Source: JAFARZ01 sp036490795
GTDB taxonomy: Bacteria > Actinomycetota > Actinomycetes > Streptosporangiales > Streptosporangiaceae
Length of the DNA stretch: 34,194 nt
Direction of reading: 5' to 3'
Assembly: GCA_036490795.1 (NCBI GenBank)
Contig: DASXDG010000158.1
Location: 1-34,194, forward strand
Below the pieces are notes generated by a model. That model saw only the letters and a list, made by a program, of their open reading frames with translations. It was not told the origin of the DNA and made no database searches. Position numbers and translations under genes: made by a program. How positions within the stretch are numbered: position 1 is the stretch's first letter; each line of letters begins with the position of its first letter. Positions 1-7,353 of this stretch are shown here, in pieces.

Positions 1-1015
1 TCGTACTGCCCGGGCTTGCTGTACCGCTGGGGCTGGCACCGCGCGGGGACGCCGCCAAACCAGGCGACGCCGCCGAACCAGGCGACCCACCCAGACCGGG
101 CGACGCTGCCGAACCGGTCGGCCCAGCCAAACCAGGCGACCCAGCCAGACCGGGCGACCCAGCCAGACCGGGCGACCCAGCCGAACCGGGCGGAGCGGAT
201 GACCCCGGCGACGAGACTGAGCTGGGACTCGCCGCGCCGGTGGGCGAATTTGCCCCTCCGGTTGGCTCTGCGGGCGGTGACACGGTAGTCTGAACGCCGC
301 TGGAGATAGCAGGTTCACAACCCGGTGAAGGACTGCCGGGACAAGGCACGGCCCCGTCGTCTAGAGGCCTAGGACGTCGCCCTCTCAAGGCGGTAACGCC
401 GGTTCGAATCCGGTCGGGGCTACACAGTGTGGAAGAGCCGGGCAGGCCCGGCTGCGGTCCGGGTTGCACCGTAGGAACCGGGTGCACGACCGGAGCGGGA
501 AGCGGTCCGGAGTACCGCTCGGCCAGGGACAGCACATCGTTCACGTACCACCATGCGTGGTTGTACGCGTAGATCGCCTGCGTGATCCCGCTCAGTGACC
601 CGCCGGACGCGCCGTCGGCGCAGAGCATCTTGGCCGCGGTGTAGATGGCATCGGAAGGGTTGTACGGGCTGAGCGGGTGCTTCTTGTCGGCGCGGACCCC
701 GTATGCGCCGAACGTCGCCGCCTCGAACTGCATCGGGCCTTCCGCGCCTCCGTCACCGGTGGGCCGGTGCACGTCGGGGGCGGCCGAGGAGCCGTTGCCC
801 GACTCGATCGTGCCGATCGCTGCCAGAACCTGCCAGGGGAGGCCCGGGCAGGTCTTGGCGGCTCCTGTGTACATGGCCAGGTACTTGGGCGGGACGCTGG
901 TCAGCGCCAGCGCGGACGGCGTGGCGGACGGCGTGAGCCGCGCCATCGCGGGTTCGGGAACGGTGGCGGCCATCAGGCCGGCCGTGGTCACAGCTAGAAG
1001 CAGGGCACGTTTCAC
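1..1015 (-). CDS. Secreted lytic transglycosylase-like protein with collagen-like tail (partial, open at left edge)
   Basis: Reads from a GTG at 1015, directly preceded in frame by a TAA, with a G-rich ribosome site (GGGGGG) upstream. The N-terminus is a signal peptide (KRALLLAV... ending near PAMA). Residues about 40-170 resemble the SLT/lysozyme-like fold: a Glu in AAIGTIESGNG fits the catalytic acid, followed by EGPMQFEAATFGAYG and a YAYNHAWWYV motif, as in actinomycete bacterial-type transglycosylases acting on peptidoglycan outside the cell. After about residue 175 the protein becomes Pro/Ser/Gly/Ala rich. From about 420 down to 350 the frame is antisense to tRNA-Glu, then enters 18-bp repeats read as Gly-X-Y triplets (GSPGLA units). 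No stop occurs up to base 1, so the C-terminus lies outside. Family assignment of the catalytic part is fairly sure; whether the tail is translated is uncertain. Confidence 0.7.
   Translation of the reverse strand, partial: MKRALLLAVTTAGLMAATVPEPAMARLTPSATPSALALTSVPPKYLAMYTGAAKTCPGLPWQVLAAIGTIESGNGSSAAPDVHRPTGDGGAEGPMQFEAATFGAYGVRADKKHPLSPYNPSDAIYTAAKMLCADGASGGSLSGITQAIYAYNHAWWYVNDVLSLAERYSGPLPAPVVHPVPTVQPGPQPGLPGSSTLCSPDRIRTGVTALRGRRPRPLDDGAVPCPGSPSPGCEPAISSGVQTTVSPPAEPTGGANSPTGAASPSSVSSPGSSAPPGSAGSPGLAGSPGLAGSPGLAGPTGSAASPGLGGSPGSAASPGLAASPRGASPSGTASPGST
43..186. repeat. 18-bp tandem repeat, about 8 units
   Basis: Eight consecutive 18-bp units with consensus CGGGCGACCCAGCCAGAC on the plus strand, the later units nearly identical and the earlier ones diverged. 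On the minus strand, in frame with the transglycosylase-like gene, each unit encodes GSPGLA or a variant, which is a Gly-X-Y collagen-like pattern with a few interruptions. The plus-strand frame is also open (PNQAT/PDRAT units) but has no family resemblance. Confidence 0.85.
350..422 (+). tRNA. tRNA-Glu (anticodon CTC)
   Basis: Cloverleaf drawn by hand. Acceptor GGCCCCG (350-356) pairs with CGGGGCT (415-421), closing with a G-U pair; the discriminator is A422. The D-arm contains the tRNA-Glu-typical GTCTAGAGGCCTAGGAC. The anticodon stem surrounds the loop CTCTCAA, giving anticodon CTC for GAG codons. The T-arm GCCGG-TTCGAAT-CCGGT is canonical. CCA is not encoded. The gene lies antisense inside the reading frame of the transglycosylase-like gene. 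No duplicated 3' end that would mark an integration site was seen elsewhere in the window. Confidence 0.93.
436..453 (+). terminator. Hairpin downstream of tRNA-Glu
   Basis: Eight-base perfect inverted repeat AGCCGGGC / GCCCGGCT with a two-base spacer, 13 nt after the tRNA. There is no U-tract. It may terminate the tRNA transcript, but it also lies in the coding frame of the opposite-strand gene, so the role is inferred from position only. Confidence 0.4.
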
Positions 1016-1124
1016 TTACGGCTGACCCCCCGAGTCAGTGCGGCAGTGACTATGAGTAACCAGAAGCCGTCACTCTACGTGCACGGATCGATGTTCGCCA
1101 CTGGCGCAACCGTCAACTATCTTC

Positions 1125-1148
1125 TCGTAACTAGTCGACTAGTTACGA
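1125..1148. promoter_or_regulatory. 24-bp perfect palindrome, likely operator of the small GntR regulator
   Basis: Perfect palindrome centred between 1136 and 1137, core ACTAGTCGACTAGT with flanking GTA/TAC. It lies in the divergent gap between the transglycosylase-like gene (start 1015) and the GntR-type gene (start 1172), 23 nt before the latter. Position and symmetry suit an autoregulatory operator for a dimeric winged-helix protein. The inner TAGTCG...CGACTA half-sites recur, with a 2-bp insertion at the centre, at 19839-19873. Confidence 0.6.
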
Positions 1149-1171
1149 CAATAATCGGTAGCCTCCCTGCT

Positions 1172-1402
1172 ATGACAACGGCCGAATCGAACGATCCGCG
1201 GCGTTATATGCAGCTCGCCGCGACCCTCCGCGCCCAGATCGCCGACGGGACCTACGCGCGAGATGCCCGGATACCTTCGATCAGCGCCCTGTGCACGGAG
1301 TTTCAGCTATCCCGCCAGACCGCGGGCAAGGCCCTGCGCATGCTCGAAGGCGAGGGCCTCATCCGCCGCGTACCCGGCCTCGGCTACCACGTGAACGGCT
1401 AA
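1172..1402 (+). CDS. Short GntR-family winged-helix regulator (DNA-binding domain only)
   Basis: 76 residues comprising essentially only a GntR winged helix: ARRYMQLAATLRAQIADG-type helix, then IPSISALCTEFQLSRQTAGKALRMLEGEGLIRRVPGLGY, containing the recognition helix and the wing. No effector domain follows. It belongs with the short GntR-type proteins common in actinomycetes. The frame is open further upstream to 1046, but that stretch has poor third-position GC and covers the palindrome, so the ATG at 1172 is preferred. No clear Shine-Dalgarno is present, so the mRNA may be leaderless. It converges on the ABC operon and faces away from the transglycosylase-like gene. Target unknown; autoregulation through the palindrome is inferred. 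Confidence 0.75.
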   Translation: MTTAESNDPRRYMQLAATLRAQIADGTYARDARIPSISALCTEFQLSRQTAGKALRMLEGEGLIRRVPGLGYHVNG

Positions 1403-1418
1403 CCCGTGACCGGCAAGC

Positions 1419-1514
1419 CGGCCAGCCGTAACGCCGGCCAGCCGTCACATCGGCCAGCCGTAACGCCGGCCAGCCGTCACATCGGCCAGCCGTAACGCCG
1501 GCCAGCCGTCACGC
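1419..1514. repeat. 16-bp tandem array between convergent genes (6 units)
   Basis: Six units of CGGCCAGCCGTMACNY alternating between TAACGC and TCACAT endings, filling the gap after the GntR stop (1402) and covering the stop codon of the opposing ABC permease (1509-1511). Each unit carries a stop codon. A second 16-bp array sits at another convergent junction at 23047-23110. Confidence 0.9.
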
Positions 1515-2534
1515 CGCCCGGCGCCTGACCATCCAGATCGACGCCGCGATCAGCAGGACGGACAGCCCGAGCAGCCAGCCGCCCTCGATGAGCTGGAATC
1601 GCCAGAAGTCGCTGCCCGGCAGATACGACCACCACTGGGTGACGTGTTCGGTCCGCAGCCAGTTGCTGAACGCGGACGGATCAGGGGAGTTCTGCACGCT
1701 CAGCGGGATGTCCGTCAGCCTGACGTGCTGGCCATCTGGTCTGTTCAGCCACTGGTCCAGTACCCACGCGGACTGGCCGCCTGGCGGGTTGTTCCCGGAC
1801 GCGGTCAGCGGCGCGGCGTAGTGCTGCCGCAGCGCCATCATCGTGGCCACGTCGAGCACCGTGCACCCGGCCAGCGCGGAGGCCATCGCGGCGACGGTGC
1901 GCCGGATCACCACGCCGAGGAACGCGGCGGCCGTGAACGCCAGCAGCGTCCACGCCGCGAAGTCGACACCTAGGTTGCCGAATAGCTGCATCGGGAACTT
2001 GGTGGTCTTGCCTTCGGCGAAGAACGGGCTGAAGTACCAGCCAAATAGCTGGCTGAACGCGAACGTAAGCACGGTCAGCGCCACGGCGAGCACACCCAGC
2101 CGCACGACCGCCCAGCGCACCCGGCCGCAGGCCTGGGTCCAGGCGAACCGGAACGTCCCGCTCTCCAGTTCTCTGGCCAGCACCGGCGCCCCGGTGAACA
2201 CGCCGAGCAGGATCGGCACTGCCAGCAAGAGGAACGGCACGGTCTGCGCGTTGATCCCCGACGACACCACCGAGCCCTGCTGGGTTCCGTAGTACTGCTG
2301 GTTGAACTGCTCCACCAGCTGATAGCACGCTGCCGAAGGCGCCGGATGGCAGGCGACCACCGCGGCCCACGCATGATGTATGAACAAACCCGTGATCAGC
2401 AGATACAGGCCCAGGACGGCGAGCAGGGCGATGGCGCCGGCCAGCGCCGCGCGGTGCTGGCGCCAGGTAACCCAGGCCACCCTGGCGGCCGGCACTCGCC
2501 GTGGCCGGACAGCGGCGCTAGTAACAGCGGTCAC
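1509..2534 (-). CDS. ABC transporter permease (ABC-2 type)
   Basis: 341 residues with hydrophobic segments at about 30-52, 98-118, 145-168, 190-210, 215-232 and 312-333, i.e. about six membrane spans. The sequence LARELESGTFRFAWTQACGRVRWAVVRL matches actinomycete ABC-2-type permeases that assemble with a stand-alone ATPase. It starts at GTG 2534, overlapping the ATPase stop by 4 bp (GTGA), so the two are translationally coupled. A large extracytoplasmic loop (about 55-95) carries two Cys. It probably exports a drug, peptide or lipid; the substrate cannot be read from sequence. The divergent two-component system beginning at 3435 may sense the same ligand (inference). Confidence 0.85.
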   Translation of the reverse strand: MTAVTSAAVRPRRVPAARVAWVTWRQHRAALAGAIALLAVLGLYLLITGLFIHHAWAAVVACHPAPSAACYQLVEQFNQQYYGTQQGSVVSSGINAQTVPFLLLAVPILLGVFTGAPVLARELESGTFRFAWTQACGRVRWAVVRLGVLAVALTVLTFAFSQLFGWYFSPFFAEGKTTKFPMQLFGNLGVDFAAWTLLAFTAAAFLGVVIRRTVAAMASALAGCTVLDVATMMALRQHYAAPLTASGNNPPGGQSAWVLDQWLNRPDGQHVRLTDIPLSVQNSPDPSAFSNWLRTEHVTQWWSYLPGSDFWRFQLIEGGWLLGLSVLLIAASIWMVRRRAA

Positions 2535-3277
2535 GCCGCCACCTCCGTGCTTCCCGCACGCAGGTAACCGAGAACGAGCTTCTCCAGGCCCATACCGTGC
2601 GCGGCCACCAGGGATGACACCGATTCGGACACGAGGACCTTGCCTCGGCCAAGCACGATGAGGTAGTCGGCTACCTGGTCAAGCTCGGCGACCACGTGCG
2701 AGGACAGGACCACCGAGATACCCTCGGCCGCCACCTCGGACAGCACCGACTCCATGAAGTCGTGCCTGGCCAGGGGGTCGAGCGCGGCCAGCGGTTCGTC
2801 GAGGACGAGCAGGTCGGGCCGCCTGGCCAGCGCGATCGTGAGCGCGAGCTGGGCCTTCTGCCCGCCGGACAGTGCGCCGACCTTCTTTCGCTGATCGATC
2901 CCCAGGCGGGAAAGCCGGGCGGCCGCGAGCGAGGCGTCCCAGCGTAGGTTCAGGTACCGCGCGACCCGCAGCATGTCGGTGACCGGCAGGTTCTTATACA
3001 GCGGCGCGTCCTGCGTGACGAACGCGATCCGGTCGAGCGCGGCCGGCGACCCGGCGGTTACGCCGCCGAGTACCGTGACGCGGCCGGCGGTGGGCGTAGC
3101 GAGGCCTGTCGCCATGTTCAGCAGGGTTGACTTACCCGCGCCGTTGGGTCCGACGAGCGCGACCACGTGGCCGCCAGGAACGGCGAGTGTGCAATCCCGC
3201 AGGGCCCAGGTGCGGCCGTACCGCTTTCCCAGCCCGGCTGTCTCGATGATGTTCATGCGAATGACGGTAGAAATCAC
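2531..3277 (-). CDS. ABC transporter ATP-binding protein
   Basis: 248 residues with a complete nucleotide-binding domain: Walker A GPNGAGKST (about residues 43-51), Q-loop VTQDAPLY, signature LSGGQ, Walker B LLVLDEPLAALDP, and a switch His in SSHVVAEL. It powers the membrane protein encoded next in the operon. The GTG at 3277 has GAGGG seven bases upstream; an in-frame ATG at 3256 is an alternative and would look leaderless. It overlaps the permease start by 4 bp. Confidence 0.92.
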   Translation of the reverse strand: MISTVIRMNIIETAGLGKRYGRTWALRDCTLAVPGGHVVALVGPNGAGKSTLLNMATGLATPTAGRVTVLGGVTAGSPAALDRIAFVTQDAPLYKNLPVTDMLRVARYLNLRWDASLAAARLSRLGIDQRKKVGALSGGQKAQLALTIALARRPDLLVLDEPLAALDPLARHDFMESVLSEVAAEGISVVLSSHVVAELDQVADYLIVLGRGKVLVSESVSSLVAAHGMGLEKLVLGYLRAGSTEVAA

Positions 3278-3383
3278 GCGGGTACCCTCGACAGATGCCT
3301 AACCGGCGTCTACCGGTGGACCTAAGTACACCCGCTGATCCGGTGGCTAGCGCCACTGCCGGCCCGGCCACTGCCCAGGCAGA

Positions 3384-3413
3384 CTGGCAGGAACGAGGCT
3401 GGCAAGAACGAGG
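3384..3413. repeat. 15-bp direct repeat, two units
   Basis: Two adjacent copies of CTGGCARGAACGAGG (one mismatch) followed by a truncated third, in the divergent promoter gap between the ABC operon and the histidine kinase. The copies end just upstream of the kinase ribosome site. Could be replication slippage or paired binding sites. Confidence 0.6.
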
Positions 3414-3434
3414 CTGGCGGAGGAGGACACGGTC

Positions 3435-4688
3435 GTGGAAACACTGAGGACCGGCGCCAGAGCGGCGGCAAGAGGGCTGGCGCTCGGCCTGCTGAACCCT
3501 GCCGGAATCGCCATGATCCTCATCCTGTTCGTGGTCGCGAAGAGGTCGGCAGGCGGCCCGTTTCTCGATCAGAACCTGCTGCATGCTGTGCTGATCGCGG
3601 TGCCGCTGACCTGCGTCGTCGTGCTGGCCGCGACCATTACCCCAGGCCTATCACGGGGAATCCGCCGGCTGGCAAGACTGACCAGGCGCATGGTCGGCGC
3701 CTGGTGCGGTGTCCCCATCGCCGAGCCGTACCTGGACAGAACTCCGCGGAGGAAGGACCCTGCCACCTGGCGCGACGTGCTGTGGCTATCGGCGGGCTCG
3801 TGGCTGGGCGTGCTGGTGGCAATGCTGCCGGCTGTCCTCATCGGCGTCGGTGTGATCGGCTTCATCGGATCCCAGCTGACCGGCGCGATCCCGCCGCCGG
3901 CCTACCCAGGGAACGGCACAGTGTCGATCGTGGTGTACGGCGCCGGGTTCATCGCCGCCGGACTGTACAGCGCCCCCAAGATGCTGAAGGCGTACGGCCT
4001 GCTGGCCAAGTCGATGCTCGCGCCCACGGGCAGTGCGGCACTGGAGCGGCGGGTAGAGCACCTGTCACAGACCAGGACCGAGACCCTCGATTCCGGCGCG
4101 GCCGAGATCCGCCGGATAGAGCGGGACCTGCACGACGGAGCTCAGGCAAGGCTGGTCGCCATGGGCATGACGCTGGACGCGGCAGGCCAGTTGATCGACG
4201 ACGATCCCAAGGCGGCCAGGGCCCTGCTGATCGAGGCGCGCGACAATTCCGCCAAGGCGCTGCGCGAACTGCGCGAACTGGTCCGCGGTATCCACCCGCC
4301 GGTGCTCGCCGACCGGGGCCTGGCCGACGCGATCAGGGCGCTGGCGCTGGACACTCCGCTGCGCATCCAGCTCAGCAGCGACCTCGGGGCGCGGGCACGG
4401 CCGTCCGCGCCGATCGAGTCGGCGGCCTACTTCGCGGTCAACGAACTGGTCGCCAACGTGTCCAAGCACGCGCAGGCCAGTCAGGCGTGGATCGACATCA
4501 GGCATGATGGCGGGATGCTGAAGATCTCGGTGACCGACGACGGTCAAGGTGGCGCGGATCCGAACCGGGGCAGCGGGCTGACCGGCATCGAGCGCCGCCT
4601 CGCCGCGTTCGACGGTGTCCTGGCGGTCAGCAGCCCGCCAGGTGGTCCGACGGCCGTCACGATGGCGATCCCGTGCGCGTTGTCATAG
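3435..4688 (+). CDS. Sensor histidine kinase, NarL/HisKA_3 type, with membrane sensor domain
   Basis: 417 residues from a GTG with GGAGGAGG upstream. The N-terminal half has four hydrophobic segments (about 13-36, 51-71, 117-145, 160-180), the arrangement of the actinomycete membrane 'putative sensor' domain. The dimerisation/phosphoacceptor motif is RRIERDLHDGAQARL with the phosphorylated His. The ATPase domain shows the N-box NELVANVSKHA and G-boxes TDDGQGG and GSGLTGIERR. It should autophosphorylate and pass phosphate to the next gene product, with which it overlaps by 16 bp. It is divergent from an ABC exporter, a common arrangement in which the kinase controls that exporter. Signal unknown. 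Confidence 0.93.
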   Translation: METLRTGARAAARGLALGLLNPAGIAMILILFVVAKRSAGGPFLDQNLLHAVLIAVPLTCVVVLAATITPGLSRGIRRLARLTRRMVGAWCGVPIAEPYLDRTPRRKDPATWRDVLWLSAGSWLGVLVAMLPAVLIGVGVIGFIGSQLTGAIPPPAYPGNGTVSIVVYGAGFIAAGLYSAPKMLKAYGLLAKSMLAPTGSAALERRVEHLSQTRTETLDSGAAEIRRIERDLHDGAQARLVAMGMTLDAAGQLIDDDPKAARALLIEARDNSAKALRELRELVRGIHPPVLADRGLADAIRALALDTPLRIQLSSDLGARARPSAPIESAAYFAVNELVANVSKHAQASQAWIDIRHDGGMLKISVTDDGQGGADPNRGSGLTGIERRLAAFDGVLAVSSPPGGPTAVTMAIPCALS

Positions 4689-5320
4689 CCGAGGATCTGT
4701 TCCTGCTCCGTGACGGCCTCACCAGGATGCTCGAGGCTCACGGCCTCCAGGTAACGGCGGCGGTGGACAACGGAGAGGATCTGCTCACCGCGCTGCGCGG
4801 GGACCCGCCGGATATCGCGATCGTGGATGTCAGGCTCCCGCCCACGTTCAGCGACGAGGGGCTGCGCGCGGCGCTGCGGGCCCGAAAGGAGAACCCGGAC
4901 CTTCCGATCCTGGTCCTGTCCCAGTACGTGGAGCAGTTGTACGCGCGGGAACTGCTAGCCGGCGGCAGCGGCGGTGGCATTGGCTACCTGCTGAAGGACC
5001 GGGTGTTCGACAGCGCCCAGTTCGTTGACGCGGTGCGCAGGGTCGCGCACGGCGGCACCGCGATGGACCCGGAGGTGATCTCCCGCCTGCTCGCCCGCAA
5101 CAGCGGAGACGGCAGCCTGTCCGCGCTCAGCCCGCGCGAGCGAGAGGTGCTGGGCCTCATGGCCGAGGGCCGGTCGAACGCGGCGATCGCGCAGCGTCTG
5201 GTCATCACCGAACGCGCCGTGGCCAAGCACACGGCCTCCATTTTTCTCAGGCTGGACCTCCAGCAATCCGACGACGACAACCGGCGCGTCCTCGCCGTCC
5301 TCGCCTACCTGGGAGGTTAA
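4673..5320 (+). CDS. LuxR/NarL-family response regulator
   Basis: 215 residues. The receiver domain begins VVIAEDLFLLRDGL, with phosphoacceptor Asp in IVDVRLPP, Ser in VLSQYVEQLY and Lys in YLLKDRV. The C-terminal LuxR helix-turn-helix is LSPREREVLGLMAEGRSNAAIAQRL. The GTG start lies inside the kinase gene (16-bp overlap), so the pair is coupled. It probably activates transcription when phosphorylated by the upstream kinase; the neighbouring ABC operon is a likely target (inference). Confidence 0.94.
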   Translation: MRVVIAEDLFLLRDGLTRMLEAHGLQVTAAVDNGEDLLTALRGDPPDIAIVDVRLPPTFSDEGLRAALRARKENPDLPILVLSQYVEQLYARELLAGGSGGGIGYLLKDRVFDSAQFVDAVRRVAHGGTAMDPEVISRLLARNSGDGSLSALSPREREVLGLMAEGRSNAAIAQRLVITERAVAKHTASIFLRLDLQQSDDDNRRVLAVLAYLGG

Positions 5321-5375
5321 CCGGGTATAACCTGCGGAAAGGTGGGCAGTACGTCCGGAGAAAGGGAGGTGCCCG

Positions 5376-5822
5376 ATGCCAGAAGAGCGCCAGGCTGTTG
5401 ATGCCCCAGATGTAGCCGTGCCCGCGCAGGGTTCCGTCCCGCAGCACCCGGCCGAGCAGGAACATGGCCCGGCCGCGGTAGAAGAGCCCAATGCGCCGGA
5501 GGAACCGCAGGCTCCGGCCACGCAGGACGTGACCGCAGCGGGCACCGGGGTCCAGCCGCCGGTAGAGCCGAAGCGCACCCGGCTCAGCGCGACATGGGTG
5601 GCTCTGGGATGTTTCAGCATCCTGCTCCTGTTTGCCCTGCTGTTCATCCTGCAGAACGGGCATTCGGTGGATATTTCGTACCTCGGGGCGCACGGTCATC
5701 TTCCGCTCGGCGTGGCGCTGCTGCTGGCCGGGCTGTGCGGCGCTGCGCTGGTTGGCCTGGCCGGTACCGCCCGCATCCTGCAACTGCGCAACCACGCCCG
5801 TCGCCAGCGCAAGCAGAGCTAG
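5376..5822 (+). CDS. LapA-domain (DUF1049) membrane protein
   Basis: 148 residues from an ATG with a strong GGGAGGT ribosome site. Residues 1-65 are acidic and Pro/Ala rich, probably disordered and cytoplasmic. Two membrane helices follow (about 72-92 and 108-128) separated by the FILQNGHSVDISYLG signature typical of LapA/DUF1049 proteins, and a basic tail RLRNHARRQRKQ-like end. The family is an inner-membrane assembly protein in E. coli; the actinomycete role is not defined. It follows the response regulator by 55 bp on the same strand and may be co-transcribed. Confidence 0.85.
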   Translation: MPEERQAVDAPDVAVPAQGSVPQHPAEQEHGPAAVEEPNAPEEPQAPATQDVTAAGTGVQPPVEPKRTRLSATWVALGCFSILLLFALLFILQNGHSVDISYLGAHGHLPLGVALLLAGLCGAALVGLAGTARILQLRNHARRQRKQS

Positions 5823-5836
5823 CGCGCAGCCATCGG

Positions 5837-7288
5837 CTAGCTCACCGCGCTGGCAACTCGCCGTACCGCCTCGCTGAGCTGGTCAGGGGTATAGGCGGCG
5901 TATCCCAGAACTATCCCTGGTGCTTCGTTCCGTTGACAGTGCCACGAGAGCGGGTGGACGAGGACACCGGCCTCGAGGATCCGCTCGGCGATCTCGGTAT
6001 CCGGCATGCTGAGTCCGGGGAACGAGATGAGCAGGTGCAGGCCTGCCGCGACGCCCCTGACCCGCGCGTGCGGCAGGTGCTCACGCACGGCGGTGAGCAG
6101 GGCATCGCGCCGGGTCCGCTGACGCTTGCGGACCTGACGGATGTGTCGTTCTAGTTCCCCATTGGAAATCAGCCTGGCGAGAACCATCTGCGGTAGCGCG
6201 GGGGAGCCGAGGTCGGCGGCGTGCTTGGCGGTGAGCAGATCGGCGTGCATCCGGGGCGGCGGGATCAGCCAGCCCAGCCGCATGCCGGGGGCGAGCGTCT
6301 TGGAGGTGCTGCCCGCGTAGGCGACGTGATCGGGGCCCGACGCGTGCAGCGCCGGCACCGGGGCCCGGTCATACCGGAACTCCGCGTCGTAGTCGTCCTC
6401 GATGATCAATCCGCCGGCGCCGGCGCCGGCGGCCCAGTCCAGCAGGTCGCGGCGCCGCTCGGGCGCGAGTACGACCCCGGTCGGGAACTGGTGCGCTGGC
6501 GTGAGCACCACGGCCCGCACGCCAGGTCCGGTCTCGCGCAGGGCCGATACCCGCAGCCCGTGCTCGTCGACGGCGACCGGTACCGACCGCAGGCCCCAGT
6601 ACTCGAACAGGTCGCGCGAGCCGCGCGATCCCGGGTCCTCGACCGCGATCTCGGCGGCGCCGCGGGCGCGCAGCCGCTGGGCGAGCAGGGTCAGTGCCTG
6701 CGCGACCCCGGTCACGACGATGATGTCATCGGGGTGTGCGCGCAGGCCGCGGGTCCTGGATAGCCAGCCGGCCAGTTCGGTGCGCAGCCAGCCGACGCCG
6801 CGCAGGTCAGGGTAGCCGAGATCACCGACGCTGGCATGGGTCAGCACGTGCCGTTCGGCCCGCAGCCAGGCCGCGCGGGGAAAACCGGACAGGTCAGGGA
6901 CACCGGGGGAGAGGTCGAGCGCCGCCGCCTCCCGCCACCGCAGCGGGAGCAGCCCGGGTGCTCGTACCCCCAGCCGCACGGGCGGTTCCGGCGCTGGCCG
7001 GTGCTGTGCTTTTTGCTGGGCTTTCTGCCGGTACGGGAGGATCTTCGTTCCGGTCCCCGGTCGCGCGCTCACCAGGCCCTCGTCCTTGAGCCGCTGGTAC
7101 GCCTCGACCACTACGCCGCGGGAGATGCCCAGGTCATCCGCCAGTTCGCGGCTGGGCGGCAAGGACGCTCCGGTGCCGAGCCGCCCGTCGATGATGGCGG
7201 CGCGCAGCCCGTCGGCGAGCCAGCCGGTCAGTCCCCGTGCCGGAGCCGATGCGGGGTCTAGCTGCAGGAAGTCCGTGCCAGATTCCAT
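5837..7288 (-). CDS. MocR-family regulator (GntR winged helix fused to class I aminotransferase fold)
   Basis: 483 residues. Residues about 15-85 form a GntR winged helix (LPPSRELADDLGISRGVVVEAYQRLKDEGLVSARPGTGT). From about 120 onward comes an aspartate-aminotransferase-like domain with IIEDDYDAEFRYD and the PLP-binding Lys in AGSTSKTLAPGMRLGW. MocR proteins use PLP or an amino-donor adduct as effector rather than as an enzyme cofactor. It is divergent from an EamA transporter, a frequent pairing in which the regulator controls the exporter. The ATG at 7288 lies 6 nt after a perfect TATAAT, so the transcript is probably leaderless. Confidence 0.93.
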   Translation of the reverse strand: MESGTDFLQLDPASAPARGLTGWLADGLRAAIIDGRLGTGASLPPSRELADDLGISRGVVVEAYQRLKDEGLVSARPGTGTKILPYRQKAQQKAQHRPAPEPPVRLGVRAPGLLPLRWREAAALDLSPGVPDLSGFPRAAWLRAERHVLTHASVGDLGYPDLRGVGWLRTELAGWLSRTRGLRAHPDDIIVVTGVAQALTLLAQRLRARGAAEIAVEDPGSRGSRDLFEYWGLRSVPVAVDEHGLRVSALRETGPGVRAVVLTPAHQFPTGVVLAPERRRDLLDWAAGAGAGGLIIEDDYDAEFRYDRAPVPALHASGPDHVAYAGSTSKTLAPGMRLGWLIPPPRMHADLLTAKHAADLGSPALPQMVLARLISNGELERHIRQVRKRQRTRRDALLTAVREHLPHARVRGVAAGLHLLISFPGLSMPDTEIAERILEAGVLVHPLSWHCQRNEAPGIVLGYAAYTPDQLSEAVRRVASAVS

Positions 7289-7294
7289 TGGTCC

Positions 7295-7300
7295 ATTATA
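7295..7300 (-). promoter_or_regulatory. -10 box (TATAAT) of the MocR gene
   Basis: Exact TATAAT on the minus strand, 6 nt before the ATG at 7288, as in leaderless actinomycete promoters. A TGAACA hexamer 18 bp upstream is a possible -35 and falls inside the 22-bp inverted repeat, so binding there would block the promoter. Confidence 0.6.
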
Positions 7301-7311
7301 AATATGCCGAG

Positions 7312-7333
7312 TTGGTCCTGTTCACAGGACCAA
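7312..7333. promoter_or_regulatory. Operator-like inverted repeat shared by MocR and EamA genes
   Basis: Perfect 10-bp arms TTGGTCCTGT / ACAGGACCAA with a 2-bp spacer. Additional GGTCC half-sites occur at 7290-7294 and 7336-7340, giving a spaced series of direct and inverted half-sites as expected for MocR dimers. It lies between two divergent starts (7288 and 7354), so one bound protein could control both genes. A TAGCGT at 7342-7347 is a possible -10 for the EamA gene, again only 6 nt from its ATG. Confidence 0.65.
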
Positions 7334-7353
7334 GAGGTCCGTAGCGTGCCGGT

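Noticed and set aside
16..288. Plus-strand open frame over the 18-bp repeats (PNQAT/PDRAT units)
   Set aside because: Unknown repetitive product; the opposite frame connects to a recognisable secreted transglycosylase domain.
350..422. tRNA-Glu as attachment site of an integrated element
   Set aside because: No integrase gene and no repeat of the tRNA 3' end seen elsewhere in the window.
1046..1171. N-terminal extension of the GntR-type protein
   Set aside because: Poor third-position GC and it spans the palindromic operator; the winged helix begins after ATG 1172.
1419..1514. CRISPR array
   Set aside because: 16-bp head-to-tail units without spacers and no cas genes; the same applies to 23047-23110.
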